Shown here in pieces: positions 1-10,738 of a DNA stretch of 64,000 nt. Positions within the stretch are counted from its first letter, which is position 1. Each line of letters starts with the position of its first letter. The DNA comes from Basipetospora chlamydospora. Its lineage: Eukaryota; Ascomycota; Sordariomycetes; Microascales. The stretch covers positions 2,176,840-2,240,839 of the forward strand of contig BCHP01000001.1 in the NCBI GenBank assembly GCA_001599675.1. Direction: 5' to 3'. The notes beneath the pieces are model-generated. The model made no database searches, had not been told where the DNA came from, and saw only the letters and a list, made by a program, of their open reading frames with translations. A program made the translations under genes and the position numbers.

Positions 1-878
1 ACAGGAGATCCCCGCTAGAATCAGTGGTCCTGGGGAGGCGCAATCCGAAAGGAAAGGGCCTAGAAGTAGGGTTCATGGGGGGTTGAGAAGATACCGAAAT
101 ATCCTTTTGCCTCTCTGTTTTCTGTACCTTTTCCCGTCTTTTCTTTTCTTTTTCTACTTTAGCTTGCCCTCGCCACGAGTAGTTCAAACCGCCCAGTAAA
201 ATCAAGATGGATTGAGCGAGCCCAGGTGTATGGCTGAGTATGGACGTTGGACTATGGCCGAAGAGCCCGGCTCTTAGCCATCGATGTGGCATCGGATCCG
301 AAGGGAGAGCAAGCATAGCCCCCGATCAACATCGACGGAAGCGCCATGAATGAAAAAGTACCCGAGGCAAAGGCGATGGAAGGAATATGGGCGCGGTCCG
401 GCAAGCTGGGCAGGGGGTCTGCGCCTCAGCACGATCTGCTGATCACCCCTTCTGCCAACCTAACAGTTCATGCAAACCTGGCCCTATCAACACTATCAAT
501 CACCAACACCTCCGTAGGCTTCTTAGTTTCATAGCTATGTAGTGCTGTCATTAGGTCCTGCGGGGGTTCGGCAAGTATGGTAGCAGGTGTGCTCTCGATT
601 GGCACAAAGCGGCGCAGCAGCATAAGTTGCGACACGGTCCAGGATTGTCGCTTCAATGCCTGTAACCAGGATCAACGGAGGAATGCGGCCCAGCAAGGCA
701 GACGGGATTACTACTGTGTTATGGGTTCAATCCTTACAATGCTCAAGGTTTCGATATAACTGCGATGCGCTCCCTCTTACACCTAGCTATATCTTGACTA
801 CAAGGCCGCCCCTCGAGCCCGGGCGGGTGCCTGTCTCCTAAATCCAGTAAACCATCTTATCAAGCGATTTCTTTCTAC
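1..878. other. Left-edge non-coding stretch
   Basis: No convincing gene is visible. The small open frames at 346-534 and 577-841 have no recognisable domain and no regular codon use. The frame of the next gene stays open back to about 798, just after an in-frame TGA at 795-797. A missing 5' exon of that gene may therefore lie here. Confidence 0.5.
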
Positions 879-923
879 TTGTCAAAGCCCACCTTGCTGG
901 AGAAAGACAACCTTAGATTCACA

Positions 924-1784
924 ATGACCATCATTGGCATACGGTCCCCTAGATTCAGCTTCGGGGGAGGCAAAGGAAGCTCCACCCCGGAGCCATCTCC
1001 TTTTGGCGGCGGAGACGTCAACCCCGGAGCATTCGGAAAGCCAGCAGACCAGGGGAGCCCCACGGACTCATCTTCCAATGACGATGGAGAAGTCAACCCC
1101 GGAGCATTCGGAAAGCCAGGAGCTGGTGCTATCCCGGGAGGCGTGGGCAGCGTCGGGGACGTGCTCGGAGGTTCTAGTGGTGGTGCCCCTGCCGAATCGC
1201 CGACGCCGACGCCGACGCCGACGAATGGGCCATACTCTAGCTTGCAAAAGAGCGGGGGTTCCGACGAAACGGGGAACGGGGGCGGGGGAAATGGATTCCA
1301 AAGGCTTCCCGTGGGGGCCCAGGCAGGCATCATCATTGGTATAGTGGCCGTCTTCTTCTTTGCCGTGGCACTCTTCAGCTACTTCAGATCTAGACGAAAG
1401 GGTAAGATGGGCCTCTCACCCCCCCTCTAACATGACAAACCGAAGCTCGTCACGGCCCGTGTGCTGTGGGCTAACTCAAACCACGCAGATCGATTACCAC
1501 CCGCATTCGCACCGGCGCGAGGCGAAGGCGACGTGGATGGACGGGGCTACCTGGTGCCGCCCTGGGAGCAGTTGGGAAAACACGCCGCGCCGGGCACCAG
1601 CGTGATATACACGAAGATGGAGCGCAACTCCATAAACACGCGGCCGCGCCAAGGGTCATTCACTTACCTCGGGGTTGCTGGGGACGCAGAGCAGCAGAGG
1701 CTCAACCCCCAAGCGCCACCGATATCTCCCGTCACACCTACATACGCACGCAGTCCGACACCCCCGCCGCGATATGGGGAGTGA
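924..1784 (+). CDS. Single-pass membrane protein, 5' end uncertain
   Basis: There are two exons: up to 1401, then 1489-1784. The 87-nt intron (1402-1488, GTAAGA..GCAG) joins G|AT into an Asp codon and keeps the frame. From the ATG at 924 the protein has a Gly/Pro/Ser-rich outer part with a duplicated ten-residue word (DVNPGAFGKP and EVNPGAFGKP) and a Thr-Pro run. A transmembrane helix follows (AGIIIGIVAVFFFAVALFSY), then a basic stop-transfer RSRRKGK and a cytoplasmic tail containing YLVPPWEQ and ending in PPPRYGE. This is the usual layout of the stalk, helix and tail of fungal wall-sensor or receptor-like proteins. There is no signal peptide, and the frame is open upstream to 798, so a first exon with the ectodomain is probably missing from this model or lost. 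Without it the family cannot be assigned. Confidence 0.5.
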
Positions 1785-2772
1785 GACAAACTTTGCCCGG
1801 TGCCCCGAAGCTCGAGCCTTTGGCCGAGGACTCGTTTAGCGAGACAATGCCGGGTAGGGCACTCGATGAAGGAACCAAGCTGGCAATGTCGACATGAGGT
1901 TGTATCGGATCTCACTAGCTATAAGTAAGTTCTCAAATCTCTAGACGTCGTTGTGTGTGAAGATATGTAGGAGATGCGATGGACGACAGGAGAGGCGTTC
2001 TTGGGAGAAGTCGAGGGTCATATCGTACACCCCAGATTCCCAATTCTTACCATCAACTGGCTCCGTTATGCCCTTGAATATTAATTGGGGATTTCGTGCT
2101 CTCGGATCCAGAGCCCAATGTGAGCCTGAGGTTCCTAGCTTCATTGCGATCAATCAAGTCTGGTCGTGTTGTTTCCGAACTTGAAACATGAAACATTGTG
2201 CGAGCTCCAGTGTGATCGGTAGTGTGTTGAGGCCAGTACGGTTCCAGTTGCCTTAGTGGTGGGATTATGTGCTTATATAATCAGAATGCCCCTGTAGCCC
2301 CTGTAACCCCTGTAACCCCTGTCAAACCCCCTCTAAACCCCCCGTAAATACGACGCTGCGAACTGCCTGAGGCACGCCAGAGCTATACGAGTAGGGGTGG
2401 ATGGCGGGGCACGGTAAGGTACCAATTCCGTAATCCACAGTAACCCTTCAGCCGGCGCTATGACGGCACCCAAACCCGAAGAACATCTGGCAACACGAAG
2501 TCGGAAAACGTACGTCGACTCTACTCCGTAGCAGCTTCGGGAACATTTTCATCTCGTGCTTCCTCTCGCCACTTTTCGAACTGGTGTTTGCTTCTCAACC
2601 TTTCCCGCACAGTCTTTCTTGATTCGTTTCTTATCCTGGCGGCTGGCTCTGCTCTTTCAATACCAAACGTGTGCAGCAAAACCCGCCCTCTGTGCATGCC
2701 TCCTGGTCTGTTCTGTGATCTAAGCTTCTTACCTACCTACCGTTGGACCAACCCTTGCCATCACGATCAGAT
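1785..2772. other. Intergenic region upstream of MFS gene
   Basis: No gene is recognised. The stretch holds a C-rich tandem repeat (listed separately), a TACGAGTA word at 2386 and a TACTCCGTA word at 2522. Pyrimidine-rich sequence lies before the MFS start, as expected for a fungal promoter and leader. Confidence 0.5.
2289..2347. repeat. C-rich 9-bp tandem repeat
   Basis: Four near-perfect copies of CCCCTGTAA (variants TAG, TCA) occupy 2289-2324. They decay into further C-runs with TAAA spacers up to about 2347. The repeat resembles telomere-like or minisatellite DNA but is far too short and irregular to be a telomere. It lies in the promoter region of the MFS gene. Confidence 0.8.
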
Positions 2773-4301
2773 ATGGCTTCCCCCCTTTCGCCGGCGATGC
2801 GGAAGAGGGTTCTCAGGGTCATTGTCATCTCACTCTTGCTTGATCTGGTATGGGCCACTTCCGAAAACCCAGCTTCTCCTAGTAGCCTGTTTGAGTACCA
2901 TTGTTCGCTGACCAGTACACTTTTCGCGGATATTAGCTCTCCTTCACCTTCATCCTCCCCCTCTTTCCAAAGCTCCTCGAATACTACCGCGACCGAGAAT
3001 CGTCCTCGCTATTAGATGATGGATCCGTCAGCCTCCTGCAGACCGTTCTCGGCTACCTTAATAGGTACAAGGCGGCCTTTGAGCGCAAGATCGACTCGAG
3101 ATATGACATTGTGCTGCTGGGCGGCGCAATGGGCAGCCTCTTCTCGTAAGTTCGAGAAGTCAACAACCAGCCCCGGCGCAAACGCCGTGCGTGCGCTAAC
3201 AACCGGGGTCCCAGATTATTGCAAGCCATCGCCTCGCCCCTCATCGGCAGCCTCTCCGACCGCTACGGCCGACGGACCGCCCTCCTCGCGAGCATGACGG
3301 GCAACATCCTCTCCGTCCTTCTCTGGGTCATGGCCGTCGACTTCCGCACCTTTGTCCTCTCCCGCATCGTCGGCGGCCTATCCGAGGGCAACGTCCAGCT
3401 CGCGACCGCCATGGCCACCGACATCTCCGACGAGCATAGCCGGGGCTCGACCATGGCCATGATCGGCGCCTGCTTCTCCATCGCGTTCACCTTTGGGCCC
3501 ATGCTGGGCGCCTACTTATCCACCGTACCCACCGTCGCCCGGAACCCATTCGCGACCGCCGCGGGCGTCTCGCTGTTCCTCATCGTCGCGGAGACGATAT
3601 ACCTCTACTTCAGCCTCCCCGAGACGCTGCCCGCCCTCACCGGCCGGGGTTCCGACAAGAAGAAACCCACCGAGAACGGCGGAAGCGCGGCGCCGCGGAA
3701 GCAGGCTACCAGGCGCACAAACTCGCACTTCGTCCTCAACGCGACGCACTTTGTCTTCCTCCTCTTCTTTTCCGGCATGGAGTCCTCCCTCTCCTTCATG
3801 ACATACGACCTCTTCGGCTTCACCTCGGCCAAGAACGGCCGCCTCCTCGGCTTCATCGGGCTCGTCGCCTCCATCCTCCAGGGCGGCGTGACGCGCCGCC
3901 TCCCGCCGCTGGTGGGCGTGCGCGCCGGCGTGCTCTCCTGTCTCGCAGCCTTTGCACTGCTGTCCCGTCTGCAGACCGTCTCGGCGCTCTACCTCGCGGC
4001 GACGTGCCTGGCCATGACTTCGGCGACCGTGGTCACGGGGCTGAACGCGCTGAGCAGCTTCGAGGCGGGCGAGGCGGAGAGGGGAGGGAAGCTGGGGATG
4101 ATGAGGAGCTGGGGCCAGCTGGGGAGGGGGCTGGGCCCCGTGCTCTTCACGAGCGTGTACTGGTGGGCGGGGAGGGACGTTGCGTACCAGCTCGGTGCGG
4201 CGGGTATGGCGGTCGTGGCGGCTGCGGTGTTTACCGGTCTGAAGACGCCTGCCGTGACAGAGAGGGTCAGGGAGACGAGCGAGAAGAAGAAGGAGCTCTA
4301 A
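2773..4301 (+). CDS. MFS transporter, TETRAN/MFSD10-like
   Basis: There are three exons: 2773-2847, 2937-3145 and 3215-4301. The introns are 89 and 69 nt, with GT..AG ends and matching phases. The product is 456 residues. The first helix is split by intron 1: VIVISLLLDL joins LSFTFILPLFPKLLEYY. The conserved cytoplasmic loop between helices 2 and 3 reads GSLSDRYGRRTALL, the major-facilitator A-motif, and RIVGGLSEGNVQLATAMATDI follows as in the tetracycline-transporter-like (MFSD10) subgroup. About 12 membrane segments are visible, with a charged central loop near residues 225-260. The C-terminus is basic (RETSEKKKEL). The role is probably proton-driven efflux of small organic compounds. The substrate is unknown. 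The ATG at 2773 is the first Met in frame with the helices. Confidence 0.85.
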
Positions 4302-5159
4302 AGGTCGGTTACTGTTCTTGTGTGTATGATAGACGGGTCAAGGATTTTGTTTTAGGGGCAGTTATTTCGTGATATAATAGGCAATATGGTGTACAACTGA
4401 AGGAAGTCCGCCTCTATTTTAGGGAACAGCATCTCTGTAGCGATCTGCAAATGAGGCAAGGACGAGAGTGAAGCTGCGTAGAACCCCCATTGATGCATAG
4501 TTGAAACCCGGACACTACCTTGCCAGGGTACTATGTAGCCCCTCTCATATCTGGTAAATGCATATCTCACGCGTGCGGCGGGGTCAAGCTCGAGGGGCTT
4601 CCGAGTCACCGGGCTTACTCGTATTGAGGATTGTACTTGACATTCGGGGCGTCCCATTCTCGGCTGTAGATTATTACTCGAAGTGGCACCTCTCACTTGC
4701 CACACTTCTTGGGAGGTACTTGACAGCATGGACAGCCCCTGTACCCGAGGTCGCCGAGAAGCCGTTGCTGCCAGTGGCCGCATGATGGATTGGCGGGGTC
4801 GGTGCATGTGCCGAGGGGCATCACAGACCCTGGACCAGTGACGACACTGGCTTGTGTTCTCGTTTAATAGCTATCATCGACCTCGTGTGTTTTCCGAGGC
4901 ACTCACAAAGCTGATATTTGTGTGGAATTCGCAGTGTAGCTACGCCCGTCTCAGCTTTCAATTAATACTACATCGAACCCATCAATATCGCTTTAATCCT
5001 ACATCGCCCTTGTCTCTGACCCGCCTCTTCCCCCCTCCCCCCTCCTTGAAGAGAGGCAATTCCACCGCCGCCCCCACCACAAAGCTCTTCCTCCACCCCG
5101 CCTTCCCGCCGAACACCACCTCCCCTGCCCGCCGATATACGCCAGCCAATCTGCCCACC
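4302..5159. other. Intergenic region, MFS to CAB2
   Basis: No gene is seen. The CAB2 frame is open upstream to 4854 without an ATG, so this is its 5' leader and promoter. A pyrimidine-rich tract of about 60 nt (5010-5045) precedes the start. Confidence 0.5.
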
Positions 5160-6389
5160 ATGAGCTTCATGACAGAGGACGTCTACTTCTCCATCAACCC
5201 CCCGCCCAAGACCCTCGACCTCCACGAGAAGCTCACAACCGACTTCATCGCCCACCACAAAGCCGCCGGCCGCCGCGTCGTCCTCGTCACATCGGGCGGC
5301 ACCACCGTGCCCCTCGAGAAGCAGACGGTCCGCTTCATCGACAACTTCAGCGCCGGCACGCGCGGCGCCACCTCGGCCGAGTACTTCCTCGAGACGGGCT
5401 ACGCCGTCATATTCCTGCACAGGCAGTTCAGCCTGCTCCCGTACTCGCGGCACTACAGCCATGCCACGGACTGCTTCCTGGACTTCCTCGACGAGGGGCC
5501 CGGGGGCAGCGTGGTGGCGGGGGAGTCGCATAGGGAGAAGATGCTGGGCGTGCTGAGGCAGTACCAGAAGGCCAAGAGCGGGAACCTGCTCCTCATGATC
5601 CCCTTCGTGACCATCACCGACTACCTGCACGAGCTGAGGGCCATCGCGAGGCTGATGCGCCCGCTGGGGACCTCGGGCCTGCTGTACCTCGCGGCCGCCG
5701 TGTCTGACTTCTTCGTACCGCCCGACCGCATGGCGGAGCACAAGATCCAGTCCACCGACATAGCCGACAAGGTCAAGAAGTCCGCCAGGTCGGCCGCCGC
5801 CTCCCCCGTCCCGCGCTCGAGCGCCACGACCCCGTCCAACGAGCCCGCCATGACCCGCGCCGTGCCCCTGGACGAGGAGGAGACGTTCGACAACTTCGAC
5901 TCCTCCCCCAAGGTGCCGCGCTCCAAGCGCCTGGTCATCGACCTCGACCCCGTGCCCAAGTTCCTCAAGAACCTCGTCGACGGCTGGGCCCCCGAGGGCA
6001 TGATCGTCTCCTTCAAGCTCGAGACCGACCCGTCCATCCTCGTCCACAAGGCCGCCTACTCGCTCGAGCGGTACCAGCACCACCTCGTCATCGGGAACCT
6101 GCTCGCCACCCGCAAGTGGGAGGTCGTCTTTGTCGCCCCAGGGAGGCAGGACAGGTGGATCCGACTGCCACGGAGGCGGTCAAAGTCCGTCGCCGGTGTC
6201 GGGGGCGACGCGGCGGCGGCGAACCTCGCCGGGAGAGCCGACGGCACGGTTGAAGAGAGCGATGAGCCCATGGACCCGAGCGTGATGCCCGACGGGGATC
6301 CCGACGTGGAGATTGAGAGCCTGATCGTGCCGGCCGTGGAGGATATGCATACGCAGCACATCAAGGCAGCCCCGGCCAAGAGGAAATAA
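5160..6389 (+). CDS. CAB2: Phosphopantothenate-cysteine ligase (CoA synthesis)
   Basis: This is a single exon of 409 residues. The ATG at 5160 has a good context (CCACCATGA) and is the first Met in the frame. The enzyme joins 4'-phosphopantothenate to cysteine, the second step of CoA synthesis, in the cytosol. The CoaB-type nucleotide-binding core is clear: VVLVTSGGTTVPLE, then VRFIDNFSAGTRGATSAEYFLETGYAVIFLHR near residues 40-90. Further on are YLAAAVSDFFVP and LVIDLDPVPKFLKNLVDGWAPEGMIVSFKLETD. The C-terminal KAAYSLERYQHHLVIGNLLATRKWEVVFV matches the eukaryotic PPCS family. A Ser/Thr/Pro-rich insert (about residues 205-255) and a loose acidic tail are lineage extras. The gene lies tail to tail with the acetyl-CoA transporter gene 385 bp downstream. 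Confidence 0.93.
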   Translation: MSFMTEDVYFSINPPPKTLDLHEKLTTDFIAHHKAAGRRVVLVTSGGTTVPLEKQTVRFIDNFSAGTRGATSAEYFLETGYAVIFLHRQFSLLPYSRHYSHATDCFLDFLDEGPGGSVVAGESHREKMLGVLRQYQKAKSGNLLLMIPFVTITDYLHELRAIARLMRPLGTSGLLYLAAAVSDFFVPPDRMAEHKIQSTDIADKVKKSARSAAASPVPRSSATTPSNEPAMTRAVPLDEEETFDNFDSSPKVPRSKRLVIDLDPVPKFLKNLVDGWAPEGMIVSFKLETDPSILVHKAAYSLERYQHHLVIGNLLATRKWEVVFVAPGRQDRWIRLPRRRSKSVAGVGGDAAAANLAGRADGTVEESDEPMDPSVMPDGDPDVEIESLIVPAVEDMHTQHIKAAPAKRK

Positions 6390-6773
6390 GGCGCGGGCTG
6401 GGTAGCTGGGGGACGGGGGTCTTGACGCATGAATACTGCACTATTATATATATGTACACGCTGGATAGCAACATGTCGTTACACCCATGCCAAGGATCGT
6501 GTGGGAAGCCGCGTTGACATGGGAAACTCCTGCGCAGCAGCGCCGCCGGCAACCAACCCCTGCTAGCTGTGTAAACAGAGTGTAACAGGAATTTATGACA
6601 GGTGAGCACTGTCATTGTATTGATACGTCCGGCTGTGTGTACGAGTCGAAATCTAAAGCAGCATGTGCATAGCGGGCGCTCTAGTTGATATCTACCACCC
6701 CATCTGGCCCCAATAACACCATCCGTCCCGCTCTATCCAGTTCGAAGAAAAACCATACACGAACACCCCCACT
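6390..6773. other. Convergent intergenic region, CAB2 / acetyl-CoA transporter
   Basis: Only 3' flanks of two converging genes are here. No coding sequence or clear repeat is seen apart from a short TATATATA tract near 6446. Confidence 0.6.
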
Positions 6774-8580
6774 TCAGCGGGTCTCCTTGAGCCTCCACGC
6801 CTTGAGCGGCAGGCTCTGTAGCTGGAGCACCTTGGGCCTGATGTACATGAAGAACGTCACCGCGCCGAACACCACGCACAGAACGTTGACGAAGTAGTAC
6901 CCATCCTTGAGCACCTCGCACGAGCCCCCGCCGGCGACGCACATCTCCTTCTCGGGCTGCAGGACGCATGAGAAGGGCTCCGTGATGAGGGGCGCCTCGA
7001 GACCGGCCTGGTCGGCGGGACCTGGGTAACAGGTGGCCTTGGTGAAGGTGTCGACGAGTCGGAGGATGAAGAAGCGGGGGAACGTGCCGCCGAGGTTGCA
7101 CACGCTATTGAGCTTCAGGTTAGCAATGGAGGGACTCTTCGTAAAAAGGGTAAAGTAGGAGGTCATGGGATGGACTGGGAACTTACGTTGCGAGAAGCGT
7201 CATGTAGGTGCCGCCAATGACCGGATCAGAGATGCGGGCATGGAAGGCGGATACGGCAACAAACATGACGGTGTTCATAAACGTTGAGAAGACGTGCTCC
7301 ACGATGACGGTGAGGAGATACCATGTCTCGACGCCGCTCGACGGGAATATGGCGACCGTGAACTGCGCGAACATGGCTGCTACCAGCCTACCCACAAACG
7401 CCCAGCACCATAACCTCATGGGAGTGTACTCCTGCGACCACTTGCCCGCGTAGTACCCGAGGCCGATCTCGAACGGGAAGTCTATGAGCACCGCCAGGGC
7501 CATGTTGTCCTTGCCGAAGCCTTTGTCGAGGAGCTTGAGGTTGGTGACGGCATCGTTGGCCTGGAAGCCGATCTTGGCGATGAGGTGCACGACGATGATG
7601 ATCTGGACGTTCTTGAGCTTGAGGACGCCCCACATGATCTTGTACACGTCCCACACGCCCTCCTCGTTCTGCGTCTTCTCCTCGCGCTTCAGCAGGGCGA
7701 GGCCGATGGTGACGACGATGTAGGCCCAGCCGGCCAGCGTCAGGTAACCCCCCAGGCTAATCAAGCCCTCCTCGGTGGGCACGGCGCGGAAGTACTTGTT
7801 GGCGAAGTCGGCCGAGTTGAAGGCGAGGAACACGGTGTACGAGAGGAACTGCCCCGCGGTGAGGCCGACGGTCTGCGCCGTGGAGGCGTAGGAGACGTTG
7901 CCTGGGGAGAGCAGTGTGAGCGCCCAGCCGTCGACTGCGATGTCCTGCGTGGCGCACATGAAGACGAGGAAGAACCACCACCCGGTGAAGGACCAGACGG
8001 TGGGCCCGCCGGGCTTCCCCGTGGCCGCCATCATGTTCTCGACACGCGACCCTAGCCACAGCATACCCAGGCCGGAGAGAATCTGTATGGGCAGGATCCA
8101 GCTCTTCCTCCTGCCGAACCTGGGACTCCATACGGCGTCGACGATGGGGCTCCACAGCAGCTTCAGCGAGTAGGGGTACCCCGCCAGGCTGAAGATTCCA
8201 ATCTCACCGTACGACATGTGGTTCTTCAAGAGGAATGGTACGGAGCCCATGGCCAGTCCCATGGGTATGCCCTGCAAGAAGTATAGGAGGACGAGGAGAC
8301 CGAAGTTTCGCTGGTCCTGACGCGGCAGCTCGAGGAAGCCGTGGTTGTTGATGCTCGGGGTCCGCGGGACGGGGTCGTCGAGGGAGAAGGACTCGCGCCC
8401 CATGAGGTTCTCGGTGACGATCTTGGAGTCGGGCGCGGGCTTCCGGCGCATCTCGACCTGGTTGCTCATCGTGGTGAAGGCGGTCGAGCCGCTGGTGCCG
8501 TTGGGCGATGCCCCTTTGGAGGAGGGTGGAGGCAGCCCGCGATTCTTAGGGGACTTGCTCCTCTTGGCCTTGGAGACCAT
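6774..8580 (-). CDS. Acetyl-CoA transporter (SLC33A1/AT-1 family)
   Basis: There are two exons on the minus strand: 8580-7187 and 7104-6774. The 82-nt intron 7105-7186 (GTAAGT..ATAG) joins LLA-T to VCNLGGTFPRFF in phase. The product is 574 residues, close to animal AT-1. After a variable 80-residue N-terminus come LLVLLYFLQGIPMGLAMGSVPFLL and YGEIGIFSLAGYPYSLKLLWSPIVDAV, both family hallmarks. They are followed by FGRRKSWILPIQ, CATQDIAVDGWAL and GFQANDAVTNLKLLDKGF, with about 11-12 helices. The TVCNLGG segment and a late Cys-rich luminal loop (CVLQPEKEMCVAGGGSCEVL) also match. The family imports acetyl-CoA into the ER/secretory lumen for protein or glycan acetylation. The role here is inferred from the family. 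Confidence 0.92.
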
Positions 8581-9691
8581 AGTCTGAGGACGGTGGTTAT
8601 TGGAGGGGGGCGGGGCTGCTCGGGAGCGAGGGGGGCCGGTGCCCGAGAATTCCGGGTAGACAAGCTGTTGTAGGGAGGCTTGAAAGGCTCGTGGGGCGCT
8701 GTATTTGTGTAACGTCAGGGTGATACCAAGATCGAGTTGACGAAGGAGAGAAGGACAAGAGTCTGTATGTCGAAGCGAGTGACGGTATTGTGTTTTATGA
8801 GTGTAAGGAAGGCATCCGCTGAGGGTGTAGCCTGCCTAGTATTAGGCAATGATGTTGTGTCGTTTAAAGAGGGGACAAGACTAAGCGAGTGTAAAAGTAA
8901 GAAAAGAGCGAAAGTGGCCACGTCCTTTGTCAGGGCCCGACAGTGCCTAGTACCCAGTTGTAAGGGAAAAGAGTGGGCGCGATGATGTTTGCCGCCACCG
9001 TGGATGTGAAGGACCAAAGATTCTTGGGCTGTTGCTGTCTCTGGCTGACAGTGCTATAAACGTGTCCACTCCGCTGCGAGACAGGGGTGGTTGCCGCTAA
9101 GCGCAGCGCTAGCGGATGCGAAGGAAGAATACTCCGTATTTACTGAGACTGGCAAACGGAGGAATACGGAGTTGAAGAAGTTGGGAGGGATGGGAAGTGG
9201 TGACGACAAAGAAGAATAAAAAGTGCTGCAAAACGTGGCCGATGACGAGGACTAATTAGTAGCCATGCGATGACATGGATCAGATATAGCTTAAAGCGTG
9301 GTCGCAACGTGAACCTTGCGGCCCTGCTCCTGGACCTGGTCTTCCGAGTCGCATGATAATAAGCGGAACATGTTATTAACACGAAATCTGGGGAAACGGG
9401 ATGTGCAGCGGCGATGGCAACTCCGTACCTCTGATTACCTAATCAATCTTCAGCCGCTTATCTGGATAGATCTTATCGATAAGAGCGCCAAAGGTAATGG
9501 TGATGCGACCAATCACTGACGTCGTCCCCGTAGCTACGATTCTGGATCCAAAACAAACAGCACTGCCGGCTGGTGTGCTGTTCACAACCTGCGGACTTCC
9601 CGTTGCTTGTCTTGGAACTTCGTTTATCAGGACCGGCAACCAGACGTTTTCAAGCGCACTTCAGGGTGTCTGCCCAATACCACTGCCTACA
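8581..9691. other. Divergent promoter region, acetyl-CoA transporter / CENP-O
   Basis: This 1.1 kb lies between two divergent genes and has no credible coding sequence. TACTCCGTA at 9130-9138 and TACGGAGT at 9165-9172 form an inverted pair with a 26-nt loop. Confidence 0.55.
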
Positions 9692-10738
9692 ATGTCGCTC
9701 GAAGACGAGAATCAAAATACAAGAATCAAGCAGCTCGACAAGGAAATCGCCGAGGCCGAGGCGCGGAGTAAGTTCCTAGCTACTTGCCTTTCAGAACCCT
9801 CTTACTCGATTAGGGGGACCCCCTATTCTAACCCAATTCGCGTCGCGAACCCAGTCGAAACACTACAGTACCTTCTCAAAGTCCAGGTCGCGAATACCTT
9901 TACCTCCCGCCCCGCCGACGACCGAACCCGCCCCCCACGCGACGCCCATGCGCAGGTCGAGAAGCTCCGCGCCATCCACAGGGCCCGCGATCAGCAGTGC
10001 CTCTACCGTATCTGCGCGGGTGTGACCGCCTTCAAGGTCAACGACCCGGACCCCAATGCCGTCGATGGCGGGACCGTGCTGGGCTTGCGGTTCGAGGTCA
10101 TGTCCAAGGCGCGGTTCGACCGGCCCTACTTTGTCATGCTGAACAGGCCCTGGCCCGGGTCGCAGCGCCTGAGGGTCCACAGACATACCGTACCGACGTG
10201 CATACCGCTTTCGGGATTGGCGCGGAGGCATCTCCCACCGCCGCGGGAGGGTCAGGGCAGCAGCGCCGAGGGCCAGAGTGGCGCGAAGCAGGACGTCTTG
10301 CACTTTGCGCGGTGCCTAAGAAAAGAGATCATACGATACCACAACAGAATCGGAGCTATTGCAGACATGCGCCGCGATGTGGGCATCACGGGGAAGCGGG
10401 CCCCCGGCGAACAGGACATCTGGCTCGTCGACGTCAGCGCCGCCGACCCCGAGGCCAAGCAGGTGAAGCTCGAGTGGGCAGACGGTCGGACGGGGCGCGT
10501 CGTAATGGACGGGAATGGCCTAGTCACGCAGGTAGTGGTGTTTGGGCCAAACGGACGAGACAGAGATACGGCGAGGGCGCTGTCTGGCAGGAACCTGCGG
10601 ATTGAGGAGTTGTCTGGGAGGCTCTCGACGCTGAGGGAGGAGGAGCGGCTGCGTGTGCTCGAGCTCGAGCGTGATGACCACGATGGATCACTTGCAGGGG
10701 GAGAGGATGACACAACAACATCGGTGGACGGGCGCTGA
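9692..10738 (+). CDS. MCM21: Inner kinetochore protein CENP-O/Mcm21
   Basis: Two exons are inferred: 9692-9767 and 9855-10738, giving 319 residues. The intron 9768-9854 (87 nt) has a GTAAGT donor, a CTAAC branch site at about 9829 and a CCAG acceptor. Its length is a multiple of three with no stop, so reading through it would add 29 spurious residues. The N-terminus is a short coiled coil (IKQLDKEIAEAEAR). The core has LYRICAGVTAFKVNDPDPNA, VLGLRFEVMSKARFDRPYFV and LRVHRHTVPTCIPLSGLARRHLP, the RWD-domain signature of fungal CENP-O. LRKEIIRYHNRIGAIADMR follows, then a C-terminal helical tail. The family belongs to the Ctf19/CCAN complex (COMA), which links centromeric chromatin to the outer kinetochore. 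A 5' leader of the same frame is open from 9497 but lacks an ATG. Confidence 0.85.
   Translation: MSLEDENQNTRIKQLDKEIAEAEARSKFLATCLSEPSYSIRGTPYSNPIRVANPVETLQYLLKVQVANTFTSRPADDRTRPPRDAHAQVEKLRAIHRARDQQCLYRICAGVTAFKVNDPDPNAVDGGTVLGLRFEVMSKARFDRPYFVMLNRPWPGSQRLRVHRHTVPTCIPLSGLARRHLPPPREGQGSSAEGQSGAKQDVLHFARCLRKEIIRYHNRIGAIADMRRDVGITGKRAPGEQDIWLVDVSAADPEAKQVKLEWADGRTGRVVMDGNGLVTQVVVFGPNGRDRDTARALSGRNLRIEELSGRLSTLREEERLRVLELERDDHDGSLAGGEDDTTTSVDGR

Noticed and set aside
2289..2347. Considered as a chromosome-end telomere array
   Set aside because: It is under 60 bp, degenerate and flanked on both sides by ordinary single-copy DNA and genes.
4968..6083. 371-codon open frame on the minus strand
   Set aside because: It is antisense to CAB2, whose family motifs are certain. 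The Gly/Glu/Val/Arg-rich product is typical of the reverse of GC-rich codons.
7208..8055. Plus-strand frames over the acetyl-CoA transporter
   Set aside because: They mirror the minus-strand transporter, whose membrane helices and family motifs are clear.
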